DNA of 64,000 nt from Posidonia oceanica (Eukaryota; Streptophyta; Magnoliopsida; Alismatales; Posidoniaceae): positions 20,248,001 through 20,312,000 of the forward strand of contig JAZBRS010000039.1 in assembly GCA_037176725.1 (NCBI GenBank). Direction: 5' to 3'. A program made the position numbers and the translations under genes. Shown one piece after another: positions 45,341 through 55,941 of this stretch. The stretch's first letter is position 1; each line of letters starts with the position of its first letter. The notes beneath the pieces are model-generated. The model saw nothing but the letters and a program-made list of their open reading frames with translations. It made no database searches and was not told the origin of the DNA.

Positions 45341-46895
45341 TACCTGACGCCGATAAGAGCGCAAGTTGCTGTGGGCGTGAGTCATTTATCTGGCGGATGC
45401 ACCGGAAATCATGACTCGATGCCACAATGCGAATGCAGATGCAGGATGCGAATGCTATGCAATGCATGCTAATGCAGAAGTTAGTGGAAAGGTTAGGTTA
45501 GATGTTAGTGCAGAACTGGTATGCGATGCGAATGCCGACACTGAATTAGTATGAACTAGTGCGTGTGCGAGTGCTGTGCATGGGGAGATGCTATGCTGAT
45601 GCATGGGATGCTATGCTGTGCTGTAGAGTACTAATGCTTGAGAGTGCTAGTGCTTGAATGTGCCAATGCTTGAGTGCTAATGCTTGAATGCTTGCAGGTT
45701 CTGATGCTTGAGGTGAGTGCTTGCTAATGCTTGTGAGCGCTAATGCTTGGGTGCTGGTGCTTGAATGCTAATGCTTGAGAGTGCAAATGTTGTGTGTGTT
45801 TGTGCTAATGTTGGGGCGGTGCAGAGCGATGCATGGAGAAGAAGCAAGGGGGTTCTATAGTGCAATGCAGCAAGTTGGCTGTTTGTCCAAGCTTGTGTGA
45901 AAGCGGCTCCGGAAGGACTACCGCGCTTGCCGCTTGGGCAGGCTGCTAGTCCAGGGGAGACCAAGGGCCCTTGTCCGTTTGGGACAAGTAAAACAAGCAG
46001 GAGCTCGCGAGGCTGCGAGAAGGAGGAAGCGCTTACCACCAGGCGAGGCAGCAGACAGGCAGAAGAGGCAAAAGGGGCAATGCAATGCAGAGGGGGTCCT
46101 AAGTAATGCAAGAAAGTGAATGCAAATGTAGATGAATGCAAACACTAGAATGCTATGCAAATGACATGCCTATGCTAATGCTTACTGTGCTGAAACTCCT
46201 CGAGGGGAAAGCGGGATGGTGCATGCACGCAGAAAAGTGGAAATGCAATGCAATGCTGTCGCTGGCCAATGCATGTAGGCCAAGCAATGGGGGTGCCATT
46301 CGCAAAGCTCAGCTGTAGACGAATGGCGATGCAAGTGCATGGGATACCGTAGAAAGTAAATATGCTAAAAGTAAAGCAGGGGATGTGCATGTAGCGGCGG
46401 GTTCTAAAAGACCCAGGAAAGCGGAATGCGGAAGTTGATGGAAGGACCACAGAGGAGCGGCAGCATAATAAGGGTACAATACATGAGATGTAATGCAGTG
46501 GGATGCAAGGTATGCAGCGGAACGCCGGGCATGCGGAACTGAGAAAGCGATCCTGGGTTACGCATTACTGCGGGCATCATCCCGAGCCGGCAATGCTATA
46601 AAAAGAAGCATGCGGGCGACGAAGATGCTGTCTTAGGCAATACGTGAACCTGGGGTTCGGATCCTAAGCACGCGATGTCTGTGTAATGATGAGATGCAAT
46701 ACTAGGACTGACTCTACAAGGAGATACAAAGAAGCTACATGATGTTATGCAATGCGAATGCTGTGAAATGCAGTGTACTAAAAATGGAACACGAAGCACA
46801 CGAAACCGGGAAAACGATCCTGGTCGTGCGATGACCGCGGGATGATGAAGTGCTAATGCCATGCAACAAAATGCTATTACACTAAGATGAAGATG
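45294..46895 (-). other. 3' untranslated region of E, PPT-proximal part
   Basis: About 1.6 kb without gene. 45430-45830 is made of degenerate AATGCT, GCTAATGCTTG words (the minus-strand partner of the GCATTGCAT stretch in B and D). 46500-46740 contains the diverged third copy of the duplication at 9322-9725 of element C. Short frames at 45740-46160 have no domain. Confidence 0.6.
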
Positions 46896-47720
46896 GGTGA
46901 TAGGTTAACGGACCCATCGCCGGATAGTTAGGGCTATCAGCCCGTGGGGAGTTAACGGACTCGCCACTGGATAGTTGGGGCTATCAACCCGATGGATGGT
47001 GACAGGCCAGCGAGTCTGTCAGGCAAGAGGGGTGATTACAAGTGGGACAGCTTGTAACCATGAATGCAACGGGAATACCATACCTGAAGGTGTGGTAGAG
47101 GTCCGTAGACGCTCCCGTAACAGTTAGGGGTGTCAGTCCAAATGCAGATGGGAATGGGATACCATGGGGCAGCTGAATAAAGATGCCCCTGGTATCGGTG
47201 AACGATACCAGGGGGCAGCTGAAGCGCCCCTGGCATCAAAATGCAAGGCGGAGACAACACTAACGGGTTTGTTAGCCGAGTAGGCTACCAGCCCGAATGT
47301 AGTGAAATGGATGTGAGCGCTCACCGTGCAAAGTGCAATGACGGTGGGGGATGCAATGGAATAATGCAAATGCAGGGTGATAAGTTAACGGACTTATCGC
47401 CGAATAGTTGGGGATATCAACCCATATGCAGTGTAGATATACGGGATGACATTTTAACGGGCGTCAACCGAGTGGTTTGGGCTGCCAGTCCGATGCAGAG
47501 GAATGCAGAGTGCTAGGTTAACGGACCCATCGCCGAGCAGTTAGGGCTGCCAGCCCGGATGCAGAAATGATGGCATGATAAAGTGATAGGTTGACGGACC
47601 CATCGCCGAGCAGTTAAGGCTGCCAGCCCGGATGCAAAAATGATGGCACGATAAAATGATAGGTTGATGGACCCATCGCCGAGCAGTTAGGGCTGCCAGC
47701 CCGAATGCAGAAATGATGCA
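46896..47720 (-). other. Structured hairpin array (element E)
   Basis: Minus-strand units such as GATGGG-tccgtta-ACCTATC, GATAG-ccctaa-CTATC, GGCAG-ccctaa-CTGC and GATAAG-tccgttaa-CTTATC, the last ones in three tandem copies of about 61 bp (47525-47720). Also TTACAAG/CTTGTAA (47037-47058), ACCATACC with GGTGTGGT (near 47077-47097), ACGGGA (47069-47074) with TCCCGT (47113-47118), and two stems of 12-13 bp at 47158-47196 and 47204-47237. The G-U pairs are compatible with the minus strand being the RNA. Confidence 0.82.
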
Positions 47721-49139
47721 GAAAGGAAACAAGAAACCATCGTGATAGGCGTGCAATGGTCTCAGCACAGGCATGCTTCATAGCATCACGAGGTGACAAA
47801 CGAGGTACATGCCAGTCATCACGGACCTACCCACGCGGTGGACGGCAAAATTTGAAAACCGCGGAGCCTCTGAGCAAGGCAGGCAAAAGTGCTCGTCCTT
47901 GGCTCTGATTTTCGAAAACAGGGAGAAAGGAAGATAAAGATATATTACAGCATGCATGCTTTGGTCGCTTTGGACTCAAAGCAGCTGTGCCATGAGGGTG
48001 CTTCTGCAATTCCTGACTCAAGAGACTCGATCCTCGAGCGACGTCATGCCGAGTTGTGGTCAGTGGCTCTCTTTTTCACTCTTGGTTCAGGATGAGGCCT
48101 TGGCTTCGCAGAGTATAGCCTTTGGCTACAGGGTAGCAGAAGCGTTGGATGTAGCTTCTCAGTCTCCGTCTCAATTCTTCGGGGACCGACTACCGCTTTT
48201 GACGCTCACAGAATGTTGTTTCTTTTCCCCTCATGAGTGACTGGAGTTGCATCTAGCCTGCCAAGGGAGTAGAGATGTCTGCAGAGGAGATTGGAGCGTG
48301 CTGCTGTGCTCAGAGGGTGGGGCCAGGTCCTCCTAATAATGCATCTCATGCAGTCGCCAGTGTAGCGCTTGAAGCTGATAGCTGAGTGGGCTTCAACGCT
48401 CGTCCGAGTCACTCCTCTCATGAGCGCCTTCTTTCTTGAACTTCTTTCTGCATTTTTCTTTTGTGCTCAGCATGCATATCATGTTGTCATTTCTTTTGCT
48501 CACATGACCTCTATTCTTTTGGATATGCTTGTCTTCGCCCTCTTGGGGTAGTAGTCCCGGATGAGGCGTTGAGAGTTCGGCTGATTGGTGTACACCTTCA
48601 GCCTCTACAACGTGTATACAGCCTCTGGCTATGCCTTGCTTTGCTTTGGTCCTATCCATGTCTGGTGGACTCTCTGGTTAAGGTGGATCTCGCTTTGGGA
48701 GCATTGTGCTCAGCGAGTCGCTCTGTTCTGCTCTAGTCTCACCTTGTAGCCACATAAAAGAGATGGCACCGATCGGGTGAGACCTGCTCGAGACTGTCAC
48801 TACTTCACATCCCCTAGGCGCTGCTTGTTTGTCCAAAGCCAGGTTTCTGATTATACAAATGTTTGTGGGTTTTGCATATTTTAGCAGGGGAAAGGACAAA
48901 CATGTTTTTTGGGTTTTGCATTGGTTTTGTATTTTTATGATTTTTGTTTAGGAAAACATAAAAGGGAAAACCAGCAGAAGGGCGAACAAAATATTTTTGC
49001 TATATTTTTTTTTATTCTTGATTTTTTTGGCTTTATGCTTTATAGGATGCAAGAAATGATATGTATATGCAATAAATGACAATGCATGATGGCAGATATG
49101 TGCAAGATGAATGGATATGCATGCGAAGTGATTGATACG
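47721..49139 (-). other. Conserved non-coding region of element E
   Basis: No gene recognised. The sequence matches 10590-12000 of element C over most of its length (CATCACGGACCTACCCA, CTGAGCAAGGCAGGC, GTGGGGCCAGGTCCTCC, CATGAGTGACTGGAGTTGC). Because D has pol and the extra ORF at this place but little of this sequence, it may be the replacement that made C and E gag-only. 49140-49300 adds three more mini-hairpins. Confidence 0.65.
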
Positions 49140-49450
49140 TGCAGGTGATAAATTGACAGACTTATCGCCGAATAGTTAGGGATATCAGCCCGAATGATAA
49201 GTTGACAGACTTATTGCCGAGCAGTTAGGGCTGCCAGCCCAGTGGTGATAGGTTAATGGACCCATCGCCGGATAGTTAAGGGTATCAACCCAGTGATGAT
49301 AAATGCATGTAGAAAAAGAAATGCAGGTTTTTAGGGTTTTTGATGTTTTTATGCTTTTTATGATTTTTGTCATGGCAAGAAAACACAAAAAACAAAACAA
49401 AACAAAACAAAAGGAAAGACAGTGCAGGAAACAAAAGAGAGGTAAGAGGG

Positions 49451-49461
49451 ACTTACCTGTC
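49451..49461 (-). promoter_or_regulatory. Splice-donor-like site after gag of E
   Basis: Minus strand GACAG|GTAAGT, a full match to the plant donor consensus, located 250-300 bases after the gag Cys/His knuckle region; the C copy has GACAG|GTACGT. Confidence 0.45.
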
Positions 49462-51903
49462 AGCGACCTCGGGAGGGAGGTGCTGGGTCTGTCCCTACAC
49501 TGCTGATGCTGTCGGCGAGATCTACTGTCGGCAGTGCGGGGAGCACTGCGGCTGCTGATCCTGGAGAAGGAGCTTACTTGGAGGGTGTTGCGACTAGGCT
49601 TGCTGTTGATTCTGCCGTTGCACTTCCGAGCGTCCCTCGGACAAACAGAGGGAGAGGAAAGGGGGATTGCGCCGATGGGATCGAAAGGACCCACCGAGGC
49701 AAAGCTGGATTCAAAGAAGATTGGGGTAAGCCCCCGAGGTTCCGGCATCCTCGGAGCCCGCAGGCTCAGAAAAGGAAGGGCCAGCTACGCTAGGGTGTGC
49801 AAGTGCAAGTGCATGTGTGTGAGCAGCCACCTGCGGACTGACAGCGAGGGTCCCATTGTCAATCAGGTCCTGAACTACATCCTGGAGGGTGAGGCAATTA
49901 TCCATCGAATGCCTCGGGGCTCGATGGTAATTGCAATACTTGCTCGCATCATACCACCTCGGAAAGGGATTTGGTGGAGGGCGAGTTTCCGGAAGCCTCA
50001 GAAGCGACACAACCTGGGGGAAGACGGCGCTTAGCGGCTCACCAAGTGGGGTGAAGTCGCTCTTAGCGCGGCGAACTCGTCTCTACCTAGGCTGTCGTCC
50101 TTGCCGAGCTGGTGCGATGTGATGCACTGGCTCAACGGTGACAGTGTGTGCAGTGGGTGCATAAATAGGTGCGGGCACTAGCTGAAAAGGATCTGACTGA
50201 CTTTCTGCAAAGGCAGACACCTCAAGAGGATTAGCGCATGCGACGGCGTGCTACTCGGAACAGTCGGAAGCAGAGTTGTTGCTGCTATTGCAGCTGCGGT
50301 GGTTGGTGGTGCTGTCGGCCTACCTAGCCAGTGCAGAAAGTGCGGGGAAATGCCCACTCTGCAGTGAGCTTTCCACATGGGCGCCAACCCTAATCAGCGA
50401 TGCAAAATTAGTGATGTGCTGGATGCAAAGCAGAGTCCCAGTCGCCGGCAGCGCCCCTTTGACGATCATCTCGATAGGATCCTCCTCGGTGGGCCTATCT
50501 CTGACCTAGGCGGCTGTGGAGCGCCAGCGACCGACATACTCCCCGAATGGCTCTTGGGGCCTTTGCCGGATGGCGACGAGATCCTCCCTCTTGGGGATCA
50601 AGTCGAGCTTGGAAGCATATTGCTCAAGGAAAGCCCAAGAATGACCAGTCCAAGTCTGCACCGCAGCCGTGTCAAGGGACGTGAACCACCTGAGCGCGGG
50701 GCCGGTTAAACTCTTCTGGAACAGGCGGATAAGGAGCCTTTCATCAGCCTGAAGCTGAGAAAGATCCCTGCAATATGCCTTCAGATGCGAGATGGGGCAA
50801 CCTCTACCATCATATTTATCAAAGTCCGAGATACGGAACTTCGAAGGGAGTGCGGCCTCTGGAAAGAGACAGAGGTCGTGAAATTGGTAAGGCTGGCGGT
50901 CTTGGCCTTGCACTTGACGAAGTGCTCTCTCTAGATCACCCAACCTAGTAAGGAAGGTGTCAGAGGCTGCTGCTGGCGATGGTTGTGCAGCAAAGGCAGG
51001 GACCACGTATGCTGTGCAGGTCGCGCGAGAGCGCTCCTCCGGATCCACCATCACGCCACCTAGTATTGTAGCGTCAGGGCCAGCATACCCGTGCGAGGGT
51101 GCAAAGTGTGGTGCTATGTATGCAGGAGCCTGAACCTGATGCAAAGGAGATGGATAGATAATATGCTATGTAGTGTAAGGTGTAGTGCAGGGGAGCAGCA
51201 GCTGTTGCACTAGCACGGTGCTGGGCAACGGGCCTAGGGGGTGTTGTGCTCCTGCCAATCCAGAAGACTGGCCACCAGAGGAAGGAGTTGCATGCAATGC
51301 AAGGTGTTGTGTAGGTGCAGGAGGCTGATAATGCGCCCCCATCACCGGAGTTGTGAGGAGCCGAGGCGATGGAAAGGGCGGAGGTGTAGTGTAGTGAGCC
51401 TGCAGGGCTACAGAGGGCGGCACCGGAACCTCAGGGGTTGGGCGAGAAGAGCAGGCCACAGTCGGGTCGAGTGCGAGAGCCATGCTTCGTAGCCTATCAG
51501 CCTTAGCCAATAAACGCTGCACTTGTGAGGTAGAGAAAGCATCGACTGACGGGCCGGGACGCAAGGAGGTGTCCGCCAAGGGAGGCACGGAAACCAAGGA
51601 AGCAACAGAGGTGGATCCTATGCTAAGGGTAGCCGCAGAAGGCTAGATTCCCGAGACAGGAAGGCCCTAGGATGGAACAGAAGGCGACGCTCCTAGAGCC
51701 AGAGTGGCGGTCACCGTGGCAGACTCGGTGACATGCTCTAGGTCGGCTAGTGTCGACCCTTGATCCAGATAAAGGGGCTGGGAGGTCTCCTACACCAGAA
51801 GTGGAGAGGAGACGGAGGATGCCAAAGTAGGGGAAGGAGAGACCGAAGTCGGCACCTCTCCTGACGCCAATGAGGATGAAGGCTCGCTACTATGCTGGGT
51901 CAT
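49462..51903 (-). pseudogene. gag: gag of element E
   Basis: ATG at 51903 (minus), Met-Thr-Gln-His-Ser-Ser-Glu-Pro. The same frame runs down to about 49711 with a handful of in-frame stops (for example a TAG near 50505 at a Gln position). Order: Ser/Pro-rich N-terminus, Pro/His-rich stretch (51597-51166), capsid-like domain (51144-50506: LFPEAALPSKFRISDFDKYD, LTGPALRWFTSLD, AFLEQYASKLDLIP, GEYVGRWRS), Ser/Asn-rich stretch, then WYDASKYCNYH..RHSMDNC knuckle (near 49950-49890) and a short tail. It is the most complete gag of the window. Would form particles and could package E, C or D RNA. Confidence 0.88.
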
Positions 51904-52297
51904 AGCGGACGACGAGCGAAAGCAAACAGGTTTGCGGCTGAAGGCAGGGACACAAGACCTAAGGAGAGCTACTGTCGGAGGCGACAGACAGCTCAGAGAC
52001 AGAGAGGGACGCTCAGGATCCAGCTGATGGAGCCTGCACCTACCTGTAAAACAAATAAACGCGTTAGAGCTTGGATGCAAAAAGAGTTATTAGGGGTGGC
52101 ATGATGCAGATGAATGTCCTAATATGCGCTCTCTTACCATGCATGTCCTGAGTAGATGACCTACCAGGACGCACTCAGGGGTAATGGGATTATGCAGACT
52201 CCAGGTCAGAAAAAAGGCTCCCGTCTCGACCCTACCAAAGCTCAGGTACAACAGGTGGTGCATTAGTGGCCTCGACCCAGCTAGAAGCATGTGTGGC
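51904..52297 (-). other. Leader of element E (partial)
   Basis: No gene. Includes a counterpart of the conserved leader word set (GTCGAGGCCACTAATGCACC) found at 21300 in D. It is cut at 52297 by the outer end of the LTR of F, and there is no PBS at the junction. Confidence 0.7.
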
Positions 52298-52959
52298 TGT
52301 AGTAATCCCGGTGTTTAGATCGTCCATGCACACTGCCAAAAGCTCGCGTGCACCGATCAGAATTTGGCTCACTATAAGCGGCTATGTCCGATGAGGAAGG
52401 CTCAACTCGAAAACACTTGAAACAGAGGAGAAAAGATAAGAAAAGGAGAAGATAAGACAATTCAGAGTCGCCACCATGTCTATTATCGGGAGACAAGGAA
52501 AACCGGGGGAAATGCGTGGATTAACACGCAAAACCAAGCAAAGGATGCAATGCAAAGGAAAACAAATGCAAATGAATGCAAATGATATGACTCATGCTTA
52601 GGATAAGGGCAATATGGTCATTGCGGGCCAAAAGATTGGGCAAGGACTCCTGTTACGTGCGGGGAAGGTGTTAGGTACCCCCAACATGCCCGAGAATCGG
52701 TCTTTCTAGGCTTACGCTCGCATACGCAGGGAAATGCAGGTTTGAATGCCTAAGTGCCAATGAATGCCTAAATGAATGCTCAAAGGTGTGCTCTAAGTGA
52801 TGGGATGCAATGCCAGGAAGTAAACGTGCAGTCTGAGCGCTCAGCAACGCTGTCTGTGTTCCGAACCGGTCGAAACCTGGCTCATGAGAACTCTAGGCAA
52901 TAAGCATCACTGCCCTATATGCTAATGTAAGTAAAAAAGCAAAACGGCGGTAAAACCAA

Positions 52960-53465
52960 ATAATGCGGGCGACATGCAAGAGGAAACAGCATAAAATACG
53001 CAAAAGAATGCGAGAAATAGAAGCGGCACGTGAAACGATGCAAGGAAACAAGATCGACATGCAAAACGGTGCAGAAAACAAAGCCAGCACGCAAAACAGT
53101 GCAGAAAACAAAGCCAGCATGCAAAACAGTGCAAGAAATAGAAGCAGCACACGAAACGGTGCAGAAAACAAAGCTAGCACGCAAAATGGTGTAAGAAACA
53201 AGAGCAGCACGCGAAACAGTGCCCAAAGGAAAGTGGGCACGCAAAATGGTGCCAGAAAGCAAAGTGGGCACGCAAAACGGTGCAGAAAACCGAGCGGGCA
53301 TGCAAAACAGTGTCGAAACAAAGCAGCATGCTAAATGATGCCAAATGGAAAGCGGACACGCAAAATGGTGCCAAAAGCAAAGTAGGCACGCAAAACGGTG
53401 CCAAAGACAGAGTAGGCACGCTAAATGGTGCCAAAACAAAGGGGGCACGCAAAACGGTGCCAAAA
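52960..53465 (-). repeat. Tandem CGTTTTGCG array in LTR F
   Basis: About 14 units of 34-36 bp, on the plus strand GCACGCAAAACGGTGCNAAAANCAAAG. Long frames in it on either strand are not genes. Confidence 0.88.
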
Positions 53466-53606
53466 CAGGCGGAATAAAACATCGAGAAGGTCATGCAGAT
53501 GCAGATGCAGATGCAAGGAGGAAGAGCAGGAGAAGCAAAGGAGAGCAATCAGCGCAAGTGTGAGAACGAACGCTGTTTAAGGACCACGCAATGTAGGTGT
53601 GAAGAC

Positions 53607-53932
53607 CTACAAAGGGGGAAGAAAGCAAGTTGAGGGATTACCACTGTCCTGTGACTGTTTCTCACCAAAGTGTCCCACGATATGTCTCACACGCTGCCAA
53701 AAGCTCGCAATGCGATCGGATAGTGGAAAAGGGGGAAGAAAGTCGCAATTAGTAGTGAATCCAGGGAAAACACAACACAAGATGCTGAGAGTACGCGAAA
53801 AGAGGAGACAGAGTTGATAGATAAGAAGAGGGAGTCCTAATCTACATGCTCGAGGAAACAGAAAGCAAAAACCATGCATGCAATGCAAATGGTGTGCAAA
53901 TGAATGCTGTGCAGGGGTTCAGGAGGACTTAC
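53607..53932 (-). other. Intron-like segment in LTR F
   Basis: Minus strand TTTCCAAG|GTAAGTCC to CTTCCCCCTTTGTAG|GTCTTCACAC, 326 bases. Fourth copy of the block described in B and D. Confidence 0.45.
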
Positions 53933-55936
53933 CTTGGAAATCTGAAGCCTGATCTGAGAAATGCTTGGTCCATGTGGAAGAGCGCTCCGCTGGGGTTGTC
54001 CAGGTAGCTTGTTTGAGAAAATCCAACGGCCAAATCAGAAGATAAGCTGGCTTCAAGGCAAGGGGGCTAGAACAAGGGAGAAAAATGGATCTAGGTGTAA
54101 AGGAGGTCCTAGGGGTGTGCAAAACAGGTCCTCCCATGTAAATGAGAGCTAAGTATGCTTAAGTGTGTGCAAATGCCAAGTGCAAAGATGCATGGGTGCA
54201 AATGCATGCAGGAATGCAAGAAAGGACCTAAGAATGACTTTTCAGAAAACTTAGGAACCTATATGCAAGTTTTGAAAAAGTGGGACCTAAATGCAAAGAT
54301 TTTGAAAAGTTAGGGGCTTATATGCAAGGTTTTTGAAAACTGGGGGGTCTGAATGCAGTTTTACAAAATGCAGGGTTTAAAATGCAATTTAATAAGTAAA
54401 CATGCATTTAAATAAGTTTTGAAATCATGTGGAGGACTAATGTGTAATTTGAAAATATGCAGGGGTTGAAATGCAATTTTATAAGGTAAAACTATGATTT
54501 TGAATGGTTTGTGAATTAAATAATGGATCCAAGTGCAATTTTTAAATATGCAGGGTCTAAAATGCAATTTTATAAGCAAAAATATGCATTTAAATGAGTT
54601 TTATAAACATGTAGAGGACCTATGTGTAATTTTAAAACATGCAGGGTCTAAAATGCAATTTTATAAGGAAAATGTTAAAAAACAGATGCTGTGCATGCAA
54701 ATGAGGGACCTATGTGCAAAAATTAGAAAGTATGGGGGAAATAATGCAATGCAATAAGAAAAGATGAAAAATAAATGCATTGGTTAACAGATCAGAGGAA
54801 TAAAACGCAAATAAAGGAAAAGACAGGGTTTAAAAATGCAATTTACTAAGGTAAAATCTGAATATTAAATGAGCTTATCAATTAAAGGACTGGAATGCAA
54901 AAATGAAAAACTACAAGGCCTGAACTAAAATAAATTTAAAAGGAAAACATAGCAGAAGGACTGGAAAGCAATTAGACAATTTTTTAGATTTTTCATGTAA
55001 TTTCATATGATTTAAATTCAAACTTAAATGAATCTTAAACGATGGCAGGACCAGAATGCAATAAAATAAAAACAAAAGCTAGAAATGCAATATATGGCAA
55101 AATAGCTTATTAAGAGGAAAATAAATGCACAGTGATTGCTCAGAAGAACGGCCACTATAGCAGATTGCTACCAGTGGCCGGAGAGGAGGAATGGGGGTGC
55201 TGGAGAGGCGCTGATGCGGCGGCGGCATGCTCCGGAGACAGCCGAAGGTCGGTGCAGCGTCGGCGTGGCGTGACGTTGCTAAGAGATGGCCAGAGAAGAC
55301 GATGGAGCTTGACAGAGAACTCTGAAGCAGACCAGGTGATCGGGACGTCGAGGATGCGATCTGAAGGCAGGGCTGCATTCCTAGGGCTCGTGCGATCCTC
55401 GGGCAGTCAACAGAGGTGAGTTCTGCTAGCTGGTGCGACGGGACAGAGCCGGAGCTCGCTAGAGAAGAAAGGAGACGGCGGCGTTGACTTCAGCACAGAG
55501 GGGGGGAACCCTAATCTAATGGCCGGAAAAGCAAGAGGGAGAAAGAACTAGCCTAGGGATGGAGAAAGTTACCTGTTTCTGTGGCTGAGGAGTCCCCCCA
55601 ACGTAGGTGGGTTCTACAGAAGGTGGTGAGCTCGGTCCGGTTGCTGCAGGCGTCTCTGATGGCTTCTGGAGGTCCGGATCTACTCCAAGAGCTGCTCCGG
55701 TGCTCCCAAGATGCTTGGATGTGAGTTCTGATGGCCGGCGGAAGAAATGGCTTCTTTGGGTTCAATAGAGGTCGCCAAAGGTGGGGGGAGGTGTATGTTG
55801 CTCTTCAAGCTTATTGGAAGCGTCCGGTGGGCTTCTGGAGGTAGGGTGATGGTGTTTGGAGGGTTAGGTTGGGCAATGGAGGCTTGGAGAAGGAGATTGC
55901 AGCTAGGTGGATTTTTGGACAGAATTTGGGCTAAGT

Positions 55937-55941
55937 GTTTA
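55937..55941. repeat. Target-site duplication of solo LTR G, left copy
   Basis: GTTTA before the LTR; the right copy at 61771-61775 is GTTTG, so four of five bases match. Confidence 0.65.

Larger units (their letters stand above)
41992..52297 (-). mobile_element. Element E: gag-only gypsy element (3' LTR and internal region)
   Basis: Minus strand: 3' LTR 45277-41992, PPT at 45293-45278, structured 3' region, gag 51903-49460, part of the leader to 52297. Between gag and the structured array there are only about 1.7 kb without protease, RT or integrase, so it is a non-autonomous type, as C. Its 5' LTR and PBS are beyond the window because element F is inserted at 52297/52298. The left target duplication would be AAATG (41987-41991). 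Confidence 0.85.
52298..55941 (-). mobile_element. LTR of element F, 3' part (type I)
   Basis: On the minus strand the LTR ends at 52298 with GGGATTACTACA. It holds the PBS-like decamer (52465-52474), CGTTTTGCG array (53465-52960), intron-like block (53932-53607, CAAG|GTAAGT ... TTTGTAG|GTC), TTGCATTT array (55090-54200) and C-rich part. It is interrupted at 55941 by the solo LTR G and continues at 61776. Flank 5 bases GTGGC at 52293-52297 would be one copy of its target duplication. No gene. Confidence 0.9.

Noticed and set aside
41992..52298. Tandem elements sharing one LTR through LTR recombination
   Set aside because: The leader next to each LTR starts hundreds of bases after the PBS position; a nested insertion explains this, a shared LTR does not.
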